Source of the DNA: Chloroflexi bacterium RBG_16_64_43 | GTDB taxonomy: Bacteria > Chloroflexota > Anaerolineae > Anaerolineales > RBG-16-64-43 | Assembly (NCBI GenBank): GCA_001796965.1 | Contig: MGOA01000159.1 | Span: 1 to 29,536, forward strand | Reading direction: 5' to 3' | Length of the DNA stretch: 29,536 nucleotides | Part shown: in pieces, positions 14,861-22,243 of the stretch | Layout: each line of letters starts with the position of its first letter | Position numbering within the stretch: the stretch's first letter is position 1 | Translations under genes and position numbers: made by a program | Notes under the pieces: model-generated | Databases searched by the model: none | What the model saw: only the letters and a program-made list of their open reading frames with translations | Told to the model about the DNA's origin: nothing

Positions 14861-16729
14861 TCAAGGCGCAGCGGGGATGCGTTCGTACACTTCAAGCGGG
14901 CCGATGACCGCCACGAGACGGTACCCCGGCCATGCGGGCGCCGCCGCAGCCGACATCAAGCGGCCATCTCCGCCAATCGATGTATCCCTCACGCAGTAGT
15001 CGTCACGCGCGGAAAGGAATTCCTCGGGCGGGCGGTCATTCCGGATTCCGTGGCGCGTCGCGAGCAGGTAGTCGATCCATGCGCCGGGGCGATGATACTC
15101 GTCGCCTGTCACCTCGCCCGCCGGCCGCCCACTGGCATCATACCCTACCGTGAGGGTGGTCGCCCCGGAGGCGCGCATGCCGCGGGCGATCGAGTCGACC
15201 ACCGCCGTCTCACCGGCGTCGGGCCCGGAATAGCCCTGCGCCACCCAGGAGCGCGCTTTGGCCCTTATGAGCGCGGTCGGGAACAGTGCGGCGACGACCA
15301 GCACGCCGGCCGCGATTCTCCACCAGGGCCATCGGCCGCGCGGAACGATAAGCATCACCGCATAGACCAGGGCCGTCACCTGCAGCGGCCACAAGAATCT
15401 GAACCGTTCGACCCGGCCCGGCTCGGCGAGAATGATCAAGAGCAAGTAGGGGATCCACAGGCTGAGCGCCAGCAGGCCGGCGGGATTCGAAGAGGGAGTG
15501 CGCCAGCCAAGCCAGGCGCCGATCGTGACGCCGAACCACAGGAGCGGCAGATGGGCGCGAGCCTGGACGAGCACAAGCTGCGCCGGTTCGGAGAGCGAGC
15601 CGTCGGCGGTGAGACGCGGCGCGATGCCGTGCGGGTCGAGCACTGCATAGAGCAGCGCGGCGCCCGCCAACGCGAGGACCGGCGCGGCCCAGCGTTCCCA
15701 CGCGCGCCGCCGAACGGGAACGCAGCCATCCCACGAGCAGTGCCGTCATCCCAATCAACGTGACCAGGTACATCAGCGCGGCCAGCGGTTGGCTGCGGCC
15801 AGTCAGGAATTCGGCCGAGTCGAAATTGCCGTCGAGGTTGGCAAACAGGGTGCATGCGCGATGAAGTGCGCTGCCGATGGCGCCGGCCGCGACAGGCACC
15901 GGGCGGCCTTGCGCACCCGCCTCGTCCATGTAAGGAATGAACACCCCATCACGTGTCTCAGACTCGCCCGGCAGGACGGCCAGGCATGCCTGACTCCCTG
16001 CGGCACCGGAGTCCAAACGCCTGAGCGTGAGGATCGAGGCAAGGTCCGAGAATCCGCGCCCGGCTTCGAAGCGCAGGTAGGGCAGCCATACCAGGAGAGC
16101 CAACGCGATCGCGATGGCGATGCCTGGCCACCAGATCTTCGGCCGGAAGATGAGCCACACGGCCGCAACCACAAGCACGTAGGGCATGATGCCCAGATCG
16201 GCATACAGCCCGGCTGCCAGGCTGAGCAAAGCCAGGGGCAGCGCCCAGCGGCGGTGGCCGCCTACCCACGCGGCGAGCGCGGCCAGCGCACCCAGAACGA
16301 AGACGGGATGACCTACGGGAAGATGCCCTGATAGCCAATTGAAGAGACGGCCGTGGCCGCAGCGGCGGTCACGCCGATGCCTCGTCCCAGAATCGGCGTG
16401 ACCGCGAGATACAGGAGCAGGATCGTTCCGGCGAAGACCAGGGCGTCGCCTGGCACGCGCTGCAAGCGGGCGTCGTGCGTGAGCAGCAGCCCCGGCACCA
16501 TCAAGTAGGCCGTGCCGGGCGGGCTGTACGAGCTGTAGCTGGAGATGTCGCCGCGGTCGGGGAGCGCGCCGGATTGAACGAGGGCCAAGGCGCCCGAATA
16601 GTACGGCAACATGTCGGGGTTGTTCAGCCGGCCGGCGCGCCAACCTTGCGTGCGGAGCAGGATGACCGCCGCGGCCAGGAAGAAGAGGAGCAGCATGTCG
16701 GGCCAGGCCCGCGGACGATCCGCAGTCAT
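14861..16729 (-). pseudogene. GT-C (GT39-like) membrane glycosyltransferase broken by two opposite frameshifts
   Basis: Three abutting minus-strand frames together make one protein of about 620 residues. The first (ATG 16729 to TAG 16313) gives an N-terminal membrane segment, LNNPDMLPYYSGAL and SSYSSYSPPGTAYL, typical of the first external loop of GT-C enzymes, and ends GYQGIF. The second (about 16316 to 15708) continues PVGHPVFVLGALAALAAWV and several more membrane segments. The third (about 15700 to 14861) continues AWERWAAPVLALAGAALLYAVL, four more helices and a soluble C-terminal domain. Frames one and three are the same, so a one-base loss near 16314-16320 (in CCCG) is offset by a one-base gain near 15700-15712 (in GGCGGCGCGCG). 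Either the gene is inactive or the assembly has two indel errors. Expected role: transfer from a polyprenyl-linked sugar outside the membrane. Confidence 0.8.
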
Positions 16730-16776
16730 AATCCCGACTCTCGCATGGATGCCTTTCGCGTCCCCCGGGGAGGCTG

Positions 16777-17598
16777 TCAGGAGACGGAGGAGGTGCGCTC
16801 CGCGGTGTTCTCCCGCGTGGCGGATTGCCTGACACGCAGACAGAGGACCAGCGGGTAATCGGCGTCGTCGTGCTCCAGGGCGTGCCGCGGGAGATCCTCC
16901 AGCGCCATTCCCTGCAAGAACGCAGTGGCGGTGAGCACGTTGCCGTATACCCGCATGTCGATCTGCTCGTGGGCAAAAGACTCTTCGAACAGGCGGTGCG
17001 CCGCGAGGGGCGTCAATCTCCAGTAATCGCCCCAGCGGTCGGCGTCGTAGCGGCTGATCTGGCTGATGCCCGGCAGCGTGACCAGCGCCACCCCGCCCGG
17101 GGCGAGCACGCGGCGCAGCGTGCGCACGGCCGCGCGCATATCGTAGATGCAGTGCAGCGTCTGGGTGAGGATCAGGCAGTCGTACTCGCGGCCTGCCAGC
17201 CCCTGGCCCGTCTCCAGGCTGGCGACGAGCGTGGCCTGCGGGTTGCCGGTGGAAACGTGCAGCACCTCGCGCTGAGTCACGCGATCGCCGCCGAAGCGCC
17301 GCATGTAGCCGTCATCGCCCACCTCGAGCACGCGCCCGCGAATATCCACCGCATGCTCGCTCAGGAAACGTTCGATGTAGTAGCGGTCGATCGGCGTGCC
17401 GCGGTCGAAGCCGAAGGCGCGGCTGATGGGGGTCACCCGGTTCAGGCTGCCCAGCCGCACCCAGCCGACGGGCGGGCGCACTCGCCAGCGGGCGGCCCAC
17501 CTTCGAGATCCCTCCCATGAACGGCGCAGCCGACCTCGCAGGCTGGCTGGGATTACATTGCGAAAGAACCCAACGAGTAGGATCACGGTTTCTTCCAT
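16777..17598 (-). CDS. Class I SAM-dependent methyltransferase of polysaccharide clusters
   Basis: The 273-residue protein has a basic N-terminus, then PISRAFGFDRGTPIDRYYIE (57-76), a lead-in seen in methyltransferases of sugar clusters. Motif I is RVLEVGDDGYMRRFGG (89-104), shorter in glycines than the usual GxGxG. YDCLILTQTLHCIYD (139-153) is the motif II/post-II region and LRRVLAPGGVALVTLPG (161-177) the motif III region. DRWGDYWRLTP and YGNVLTATAFLQGMA complete the family pattern. Likely job: O-methylation of a sugar or the chain end. The ATG at 17598 lies inside the 3' end of the preceding GT2 gene (16-bp overlap), so both are cotranslated. An upstream in-frame start at 17697 would overlap that gene by over 100 bp and was rejected. 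Confidence 0.85.
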   Translation of the reverse strand: MEETVILLVGFFRNVIPASLRGRLRRSWEGSRRWAARWRVRPPVGWVRLGSLNRVTPISRAFGFDRGTPIDRYYIERFLSEHAVDIRGRVLEVGDDGYMRRFGGDRVTQREVLHVSTGNPQATLVASLETGQGLAGREYDCLILTQTLHCIYDMRAAVRTLRRVLAPGGVALVTLPGISQISRYDADRWGDYWRLTPLAAHRLFEESFAHEQIDMRVYGNVLTATAFLQGMALEDLPRHALEHDDADYPLVLCLRVRQSATRENTAERTSSVS

Positions 17599-18554
17599 CG
17601 GAGCGATCCGCCCCCCGCAAGCATCGCGCGGAGCCATCGGCCATGCCGCCAGAAGGCGCGGTAGCCCCAAAGCCGAGGCACGACCACCAGCCGCCACGCA
17701 ATTCGCGATGTATGGCCTTGCTTGAGTGCCCTTTGAATCGCGAAATAGTGCAGTCTCTCACAAGCTATCGGCTCAATGGCCGATCTCACCCGGCGCGGCA
17801 ATCCCTCTGTGTAGCGAAGAAGCCAGTCCAAATACGCTATTTCATAGTCGGACGCCGTACCTGCCGCCCGAACGGAGGCCACAGACGACTGGGCATGCTG
17901 GCGATAGCGCACCAGGACGCTTCGGTCCACATGAACCGAAAAGTTTGTTGTGAGCTTGGTCCACGCCACAAGGTCCGTCTTGACCAGCCGGAACTTTCTC
18001 TCAAACCCGCCGACGGCGCGCATGGCATCCGTTCGAACAAGCGTAGCCGAAGGGCAGGGATAGACCGAGGCGTCCTTCATAAACTCGAGGGTCAGCTCCG
18101 GCGGCGCGTAGACCCCTTCGCGCAAGTCACCGTAGGGTTGATCATACTCGCCCACTCCCGGCGTGGCATTGTCAAAATAGCGCACGCGGGCGAAGGTCAT
18201 GGCCGCCTCCGAATTCCGCTGCAGCGCCTCCACCTGGCGCGTCAACTTCCCGGGAAGCCAGATGTCGTCCGCGTCCAGCAACGCCACGTACGGCCCGCGC
18301 GCCGCGGCGATGCCCACATTGCGCGTGGCGCTCGCGCCGTGCGAGCCGCCGTCCTCGTGCACCAGCACTCGCGCGCGCGGGGCCAGGCGCGCCGCAATCG
18401 CGTGCGCCTCGCGCGCCTCCTCGGCGCGCGAGCCGTCATCCACAATGATCAGCTCCCATTCGGGATAGGTCTGTGCCAACACGCTTTCCACCGCGGCGGG
18501 CAGAAAGCGGGCCATGTTGAGGAAGGGCAGGACAATGCTGACCAGCTCAGGCAT
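17583..18554 (-). CDS. GT2 family glycosyltransferase
   Basis: The 323-residue protein starts MPELVSIVLPFLNMARFLPA, with IIVDDGS (36-42, D40) and YVALLDADD (89-97, metal-binding D94/D96), a standard GT2 layout different from the DGGSSD/NSDD subgroup elsewhere in the cluster. DGGSHGASATRNVGIAAARG (68-87) is the conserved loop before the DxD. The C-terminal half contains short aromatic- and arginine-rich helices. The ATG at 18554 fits the family start; a GTG 12 bp upstream is the alternative. The final codons overlap the methyltransferase start by 16 bp. A 90-bp gap separates it from the epimerase above. GC falls in the 3' half. Confidence 0.9.
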   Translation of the reverse strand: MPELVSIVLPFLNMARFLPAAVESVLAQTYPEWELIIVDDGSRAEEAREAHAIAARLAPRARVLVHEDGGSHGASATRNVGIAAARGPYVALLDADDIWLPGKLTRQVEALQRNSEAAMTFARVRYFDNATPGVGEYDQPYGDLREGVYAPPELTLEFMKDASVYPCPSATLVRTDAMRAVGGFERKFRLVKTDLVAWTKLTTNFSVHVDRSVLVRYRQHAQSSVASVRAAGTASDYEIAYLDWLLRYTEGLPRRVRSAIEPIACERLHYFAIQRALKQGHTSRIAWRLVVVPRLWGYRAFWRHGRWLRAMLAGGGSLRWKKP

Positions 18555-18643
18555 TCGGCTGTGCACTGCCTCGAGGAGCGACCATTACGCCGCGGGGCGG
18601 CGCGGGACTCGCCCCCGCGAATCCCCGCGCGCGTTCCGATGCG

Positions 18644-19663
18644 CTAACGTTCGGTGAGCATGCGCCCCAGGATCGAGCGCACCTGGGCGCGGTCCTTGGT
18701 CGAGAAGTACCAGTCGATGGTGCGGTGCAGGCCATCGACGAACATGGTCTTGGGTTCCCAGCCCAGCAGCTGCTTGGCCAGGTGGTTGTCGGCCACGCGG
18801 TTGAGCGGGCCGGTGGGCATCTCCGGCCGCGTAACGATGCGCGCCTTGTGGCGCGTGGTGCGCAGCACCTCTTCCGCCGCATCGCGCACGCGGATGCGCT
18901 CCATCGTCCCCAGGTTGACCGCGCGCCCGTCATCGATCTTCTCGGCGGCCAGGATCGTGCCGGAGACGATGTCGTCGATGTAGGTCCAGTTGCGGATCTG
19001 CTCGCCCGTGCCCCACACTTCGTAGGGATCTTCACCGATGAAAGCGCGCGCGATCATCGCCATGACCGCGTGGTTTTCGACGCCCCGCGGTCCGTACACC
19101 GTGAAGTAACGGCAGGCGGCGGATTTCATGCCTAGTTGTTTGTAGTAGGCCTGCAGCGTGAGCTCGCCCATCAGCTTGGCCCAGCCGTACAGGTTGTCGG
19201 CATCGTAGGGCGGGCGCACCAGGTCTTCGGTGAGATACAGCTCCTGGTCGGTGCGCGTCTGCAGGTTGTTGGGATAGACGCAGCCCGAGGAGGCAAAGAC
19301 CACCTTCTCCACACCGGCCGCATGCGCGGCTCGGAAAACCATCCCGTCGAGGATCAGGTTGGTCGAGCACTCCACCTGGTGCAGGTCCACGTAGCCGCGC
19401 CCGCCGTGATCGGCTGCCAGGTGAAACACCACCTGCACGCCTTTGACGCCCGTGGCCACAACTTCCGCCTTGAGCAGGTCGCCCTCGATGAATTCGATCC
19501 GTCCGGCGTCCAGGTGCGCCTGCAGGTTCTCACGCCGGCCGCTCGAGAGGTTATCCACCACGCGCACCCGCGCGCCGCGCGCCACCAGCGCATCCACCAG
19601 CGACGAGCCGATGAATGAGGCGCCACCGGTGACCAGCGCCTGCGTTCCATTCCAGTTGATCAT
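18644..19663 (-). CDS. Extended SDR sugar-nucleotide epimerase/dehydratase
   Basis: The 339-residue protein has an N-terminal NAD(P)-binding motif TGGASFIGSSL (12-22), where the middle glycine of GxxGxxG is serine (S16). VVFHLAADHGGRGY (78-91), FASSGCVYP (123-131; S126) and YGWAK (159-163; Y159, K163) form the SDR active site, and WTYIDDIVSGTI is the usual substrate-domain motif. The LAADhGGrGy and SSGCVYP pieces resemble GDP-mannose 3,5-epimerase, but UDP-hexuronate 4-epimerases share the fold, so the substrate is open. It follows the nucleotide-sugar dehydrogenase in transcription order after 215 bp and could act on its product. AGGGAGAG (19673-19680) serves the ATG at 19663. A separate promoter candidate lies upstream. 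Confidence 0.88.
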   Translation of the reverse strand: MINWNGTQALVTGGASFIGSSLVDALVARGARVRVVDNLSSGRRENLQAHLDAGRIEFIEGDLLKAEVVATGVKGVQVVFHLAADHGGRGYVDLHQVECSTNLILDGMVFRAAHAAGVEKVVFASSGCVYPNNLQTRTDQELYLTEDLVRPPYDADNLYGWAKLMGELTLQAYYKQLGMKSAACRYFTVYGPRGVENHAVMAMIARAFIGEDPYEVWGTGEQIRNWTYIDDIVSGTILAAEKIDDGRAVNLGTMERIRVRDAAEEVLRTTRHKARIVTRPEMPTGPLNRVADNHLAKQLLGWEPKTMFVDGLHRTIDWYFSTKDRAQVRSILGRMLTER

Positions 19664-19693
19664 TGAGCTGATCTCTCCCTAATCTTCGTGCGT

Positions 19694-19714
19694 CCGGCTT
19701 GTGTGCAAAGCCGG
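19694..19714 (-). promoter_or_regulatory. Hairpin in the leader of the epimerase gene
   Basis: CCGGCTT (19694-19700) and AAGCCGG (19708-19714) pair perfectly around a 7-nt loop. If the -10 candidate at 19724-19732 is real, this stem-loop would form within a few bases of the mRNA 5' end, a position where hairpins protect transcripts from decay. No U-tract follows on the minus strand, so a terminator is unlikely. Confidence 0.35.
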
Positions 19715-19723
19715 CGAGCGCTC

Positions 19724-19732
19724 ATTCTAGCA
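19724..19732 (-). promoter_or_regulatory. Candidate extended -10 promoter (TGCTAGAAT) for the epimerase gene
   Basis: The minus strand reads TGCTAGAAT about 60 bp upstream of the ATG at 19663. TAGAAT matches five of six consensus bases and the preceding TGC gives an extended -10, which can function without a good -35. No clear -35 is visible. The 215-bp gap after the dehydrogenase stop is one of the few spaces in the cluster able to hold a promoter. Confidence 0.4.
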
Positions 19733-19878
19733 GTTTGGGGAAGAACCGTCTCCCGCCTCGCCCCCCGCGGCATCTCCGCATCTTGGCAGTATTGAAGGTT
19801 GCCGATTTTGGTGGAGAGGGGGTGGAGAGACTCGCGGAGGCGGGGGCCGCAGAACGATGGTCCCTCCTCAGCAACCTG

Positions 19879-21219
19879 TCAGGTCGAACCGACGCCAATG
19901 GCAATGTAGGAACCCAGCGCTGCGCGCAGGTCCGGTGCCACCTGGCGCCAGGCGTCGATCAAGGTGAGTTGTGCCGCGTGCGCACCCAGATCCGCCGCGC
20001 GCAGCGCGCCAAATTCCTTCCAGGGCGTGATGAGCAGGGCCACCTGCGATTGCCGCAGGCAGTCGGCGGCGCTCCCGGCGTATGCGGCGCGGTCGCCCAG
20101 CACGGCGCGCGCCGAGTCGAGCGCCATCGGATCGTACACGACGACCGGCGTGCCCTCGCGCAACAGCGCCTCAGCCAGCATGACCCCCTGGGATTCTTCG
20201 ATGACTTCGGTATCCGGCTTGTACGACAAGCCAAGAATGCCCACGCGCTCGCCGGGACGGCCGTGAGCGCGCACCAGCCGCAGCAGCCGCGCCACCTCGG
20301 CGCGGTTGGCGCGGTCGGTAGCCTCGGCCAGCGCCGCGGTCAACTCGTGATCGCGCGCCAGGCGCCCCAGGGCCAGGTTGTCACGGGGGAAGCACGGTCC
20401 GCCGTAGCCGGCCGCACCCGTGAGGTACTTGTGCCCGATGCGCGTGTCGTGACCGATGGCGCGCGTCACCACGTCCACGTCGGCGCCGGGAATCTGCTCG
20501 CACAGGTGGGCCAGCATGTTGGCGAAGGTAATCTTGGTGGTAACGTAGGTATTCACCGATAGCTTGGAGAGCTCGGCGTTGACGAAGTTCATACGCGCAA
20601 TGACCGGCTTGTTCTGGCACACCTTCTCATAGAAGGCTTGCAGCAGCTCGCCGCTGCGCGCGTCGGATTCACCGACCAGAATCAGATCGGGGTTCAGAAA
20701 ATCGTGGATGACGCTGCCCAGCGCGATGAATTCCGGGCTGTAGCACAGACCGAAATCCGCGCCGGCCTTCTTGCCCGAGACGGACTCGAGCCGCTCGCGG
20801 ATCGGTCCGCCGGTGTGACCGGGCATCACGGTGCAGGTGATGACCACCGTGCGCCGCTCACGCGCGGCGGCGATGGCCAGCCCCACCTCATCCAGCGCGG
20901 GAAGAACGTGCCGCAGCGAGAAGCCGCCGTCGGGCTCGCTTGGCGTGGGGACGATGATGAAGGAGACCTCGGCCTCGAGCGCGGCCTGGCGAATATCGGT
21001 GGTCGCGCGCAGGCGCGAGCGGCTGGCGCGGATGGTTTCGGCCAGTTGGGTCTCATGCACCGGCGCTTCGCCGCGGTTGACGGCGTCGACCTTGGTGGAA
21101 TCGAGGTCCGCGCCGACGACCCGGATGCCGCGCGAGGCGACGGCGGCGGCCATGGGCGCGCCCAGTTTGCCCAACCCGATGACAGCGACCAAGCGTGGTG
21201 CGGTTACCCGTGCCGACAT
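19879..21219 (-). CDS. UDP-glucose/GDP-mannose dehydrogenase family nucleotide-sugar 6-dehydrogenase
   Basis: The 446-residue protein carries out, by family, the NAD-dependent two-step oxidation of a nucleotide hexose at C6. It has the N-terminal Rossmann loop VIGLGKLG (13-20), IIVPTPS (88-94), and the active site K219 and N223 (SKLSVN) with catalytic C276 in GYGGPCFPRDN (271-281); the C-terminal domain starts at GILGLSYKPDTEVIEES. The glutamate segment reads SPEFIALGSVIHDF (161-174) where UDP-glucose dehydrogenases usually have PEFLREG, so the substrate may not be UDP-glucose. GGAG lies 5 nt before the ATG at 21219. The epimerase downstream could act on its product. Length is normal. Confidence 0.9.
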   Translation of the reverse strand: MSARVTAPRLVAVIGLGKLGAPMAAAVASRGIRVVGADLDSTKVDAVNRGEAPVHETQLAETIRASRSRLRATTDIRQAALEAEVSFIIVPTPSEPDGGFSLRHVLPALDEVGLAIAAARERRTVVITCTVMPGHTGGPIRERLESVSGKKAGADFGLCYSPEFIALGSVIHDFLNPDLILVGESDARSGELLQAFYEKVCQNKPVIARMNFVNAELSKLSVNTYVTTKITFANMLAHLCEQIPGADVDVVTRAIGHDTRIGHKYLTGAAGYGGPCFPRDNLALGRLARDHELTAALAEATDRANRAEVARLLRLVRAHGRPGERVGILGLSYKPDTEVIEESQGVMLAEALLREGTPVVVYDPMALDSARAVLGDRAAYAGSAADCLRQSQVALLITPWKEFGALRAADLGAHAAQLTLIDAWRQVAPDLRAALGSYIAIGVGST

Positions 21220-21267
21220 GCGATCTCCGCTGATGAAGGAATCGTTGCTCTGCGCGTCTGCCCGGTC

Positions 21268-22179
21268 TCAAATGCGCCCGCGCCAGCGCGCCACCTGGCG
21301 CCGCGCGCGGTAGATGGCTGCGCCGACCGCACGCGCCAGGCGCTGCAGCCGGCCGGCTGCTGGGCTGAGGACCGGGAGGGTGTGCCACCCGCGCCGCACG
21401 TGCGCCCAATCGAGCGTTCGCGTCAGGCGCCCTGCCCGCAGGCGGTGGGTGGCATCGTCAATCGTGAAGTAGTGGTCGAGGCCCCCGGCCAGGGCCATGT
21501 TGCGCTCGGCCTCCGGCCCTTTCCACACTTCCTGCCGGCCGCCCGCCGCATGGCTGTAATCGTGGTTCTGGTGAACCGCCGTAACCGATGCGGTCGCATC
21601 GACCACGGGCACATGCCGCGCGCGGGCAGAATAGATCAGCCAATTATCCCACATGGTCCGGCCCACAGCGAAGGGTGGCACCTCGCGATACAGCCCGCGG
21701 CGGAAGACGAAGTAGTCGATGCCTCGCGGCTTGTGCAGCACCGCCCGCTCGCGCACCGCGCGCCGCAGGTGTGCCTCCCATCCGCGATCGGCAAAGTCGA
21801 TCGTGTCTTCGAAGTCCAGGTCCCATCGCCGCCCGACCATCAGCAGCTTTGCCAGCCGACCTGCCGCGTGCTCGACCGCGGCCAGGAAGTCGGGCAGCAA
21901 GATGATATCGGCATTGACATACGCTACGAGATCATTGGCGGCGTGCTTCTCGGCGGTGGCAAATATGGCATCGACTCGCGGTGTCCCGGCGGAGGTCGTC
22001 TCCACAGCCGGGATGTGCCTCGCCCCGATGGCACCTGCCGCCTCGGCCGAACCGGCGTCATTCCCGAGAACGAGGATCTCGACCTGCGCGCCCAGCGCAC
22101 GCCACGATCCGAGCGCGTTGCGCTGGATGCGCGCAAACGGCCCTCCGAATGCCTTGGGGATCGTGAACAGTGTAATCAT
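21268..22179 (-). CDS. GT-A-like glycosyltransferase-related protein (GRRWD/HQNHDYSH family)
   Basis: The 303-residue protein starts MITLFTIPKAFGGPFARIQR, followed by GTPRVDAIF (65-73), AYVNADIIL (86-94, DxD-like N89-A90-D91), VGRRWDLD (115-122), GIDYFVF (153-159), WDNW (177-180) and HQNHDYSH (203-210). I recall this motif series from a widespread but uncharacterised family in surface-glycan clusters; the conserved Asp/His residues suggest a metal-using transferase. The last 80 residues are basic and amphipathic and may contact the membrane. The ATG at 22179 was preferred over a TTG 9 bp upstream. It is the same kind of unusual transferase as the gene at 4478-5290, though the two share no obvious sequence. 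Function is unproven. Confidence 0.75.
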   Translation of the reverse strand: MITLFTIPKAFGGPFARIQRNALGSWRALGAQVEILVLGNDAGSAEAAGAIGARHIPAVETTSAGTPRVDAIFATAEKHAANDLVAYVNADIILLPDFLAAVEHAAGRLAKLLMVGRRWDLDFEDTIDFADRGWEAHLRRAVRERAVLHKPRGIDYFVFRRGLYREVPPFAVGRTMWDNWLIYSARARHVPVVDATASVTAVHQNHDYSHAAGGRQEVWKGPEAERNMALAGGLDHYFTIDDATHRLRAGRLTRTLDWAHVRRGWHTLPVLSPAAGRLQRLARAVGAAIYRARRQVARWRGRI

Positions 22180-22243
22180 GACACTCAACGGCCAACCGCG
22201 CAGTGACAGGCATTACTCCGCGCAGACAACCGGCGTATTGCCA

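Noticed and set aside
15210..16976. A 588-codon frame as a single protein
   Set aside because: Only the middle (about 16316-15708) is membrane-protein sequence. The ends are Arg-rich, wrong-frame readings of the flanking parts of the frameshifted GT-C gene and of the methyltransferase end.
20638..22206. A 522-codon plus-strand open frame opposite the dehydrogenase and GT-A-like genes
   Set aside because: Low-complexity Arg/Gly/Ala translation; the minus-strand genes show intact catalytic motifs over the same bases.
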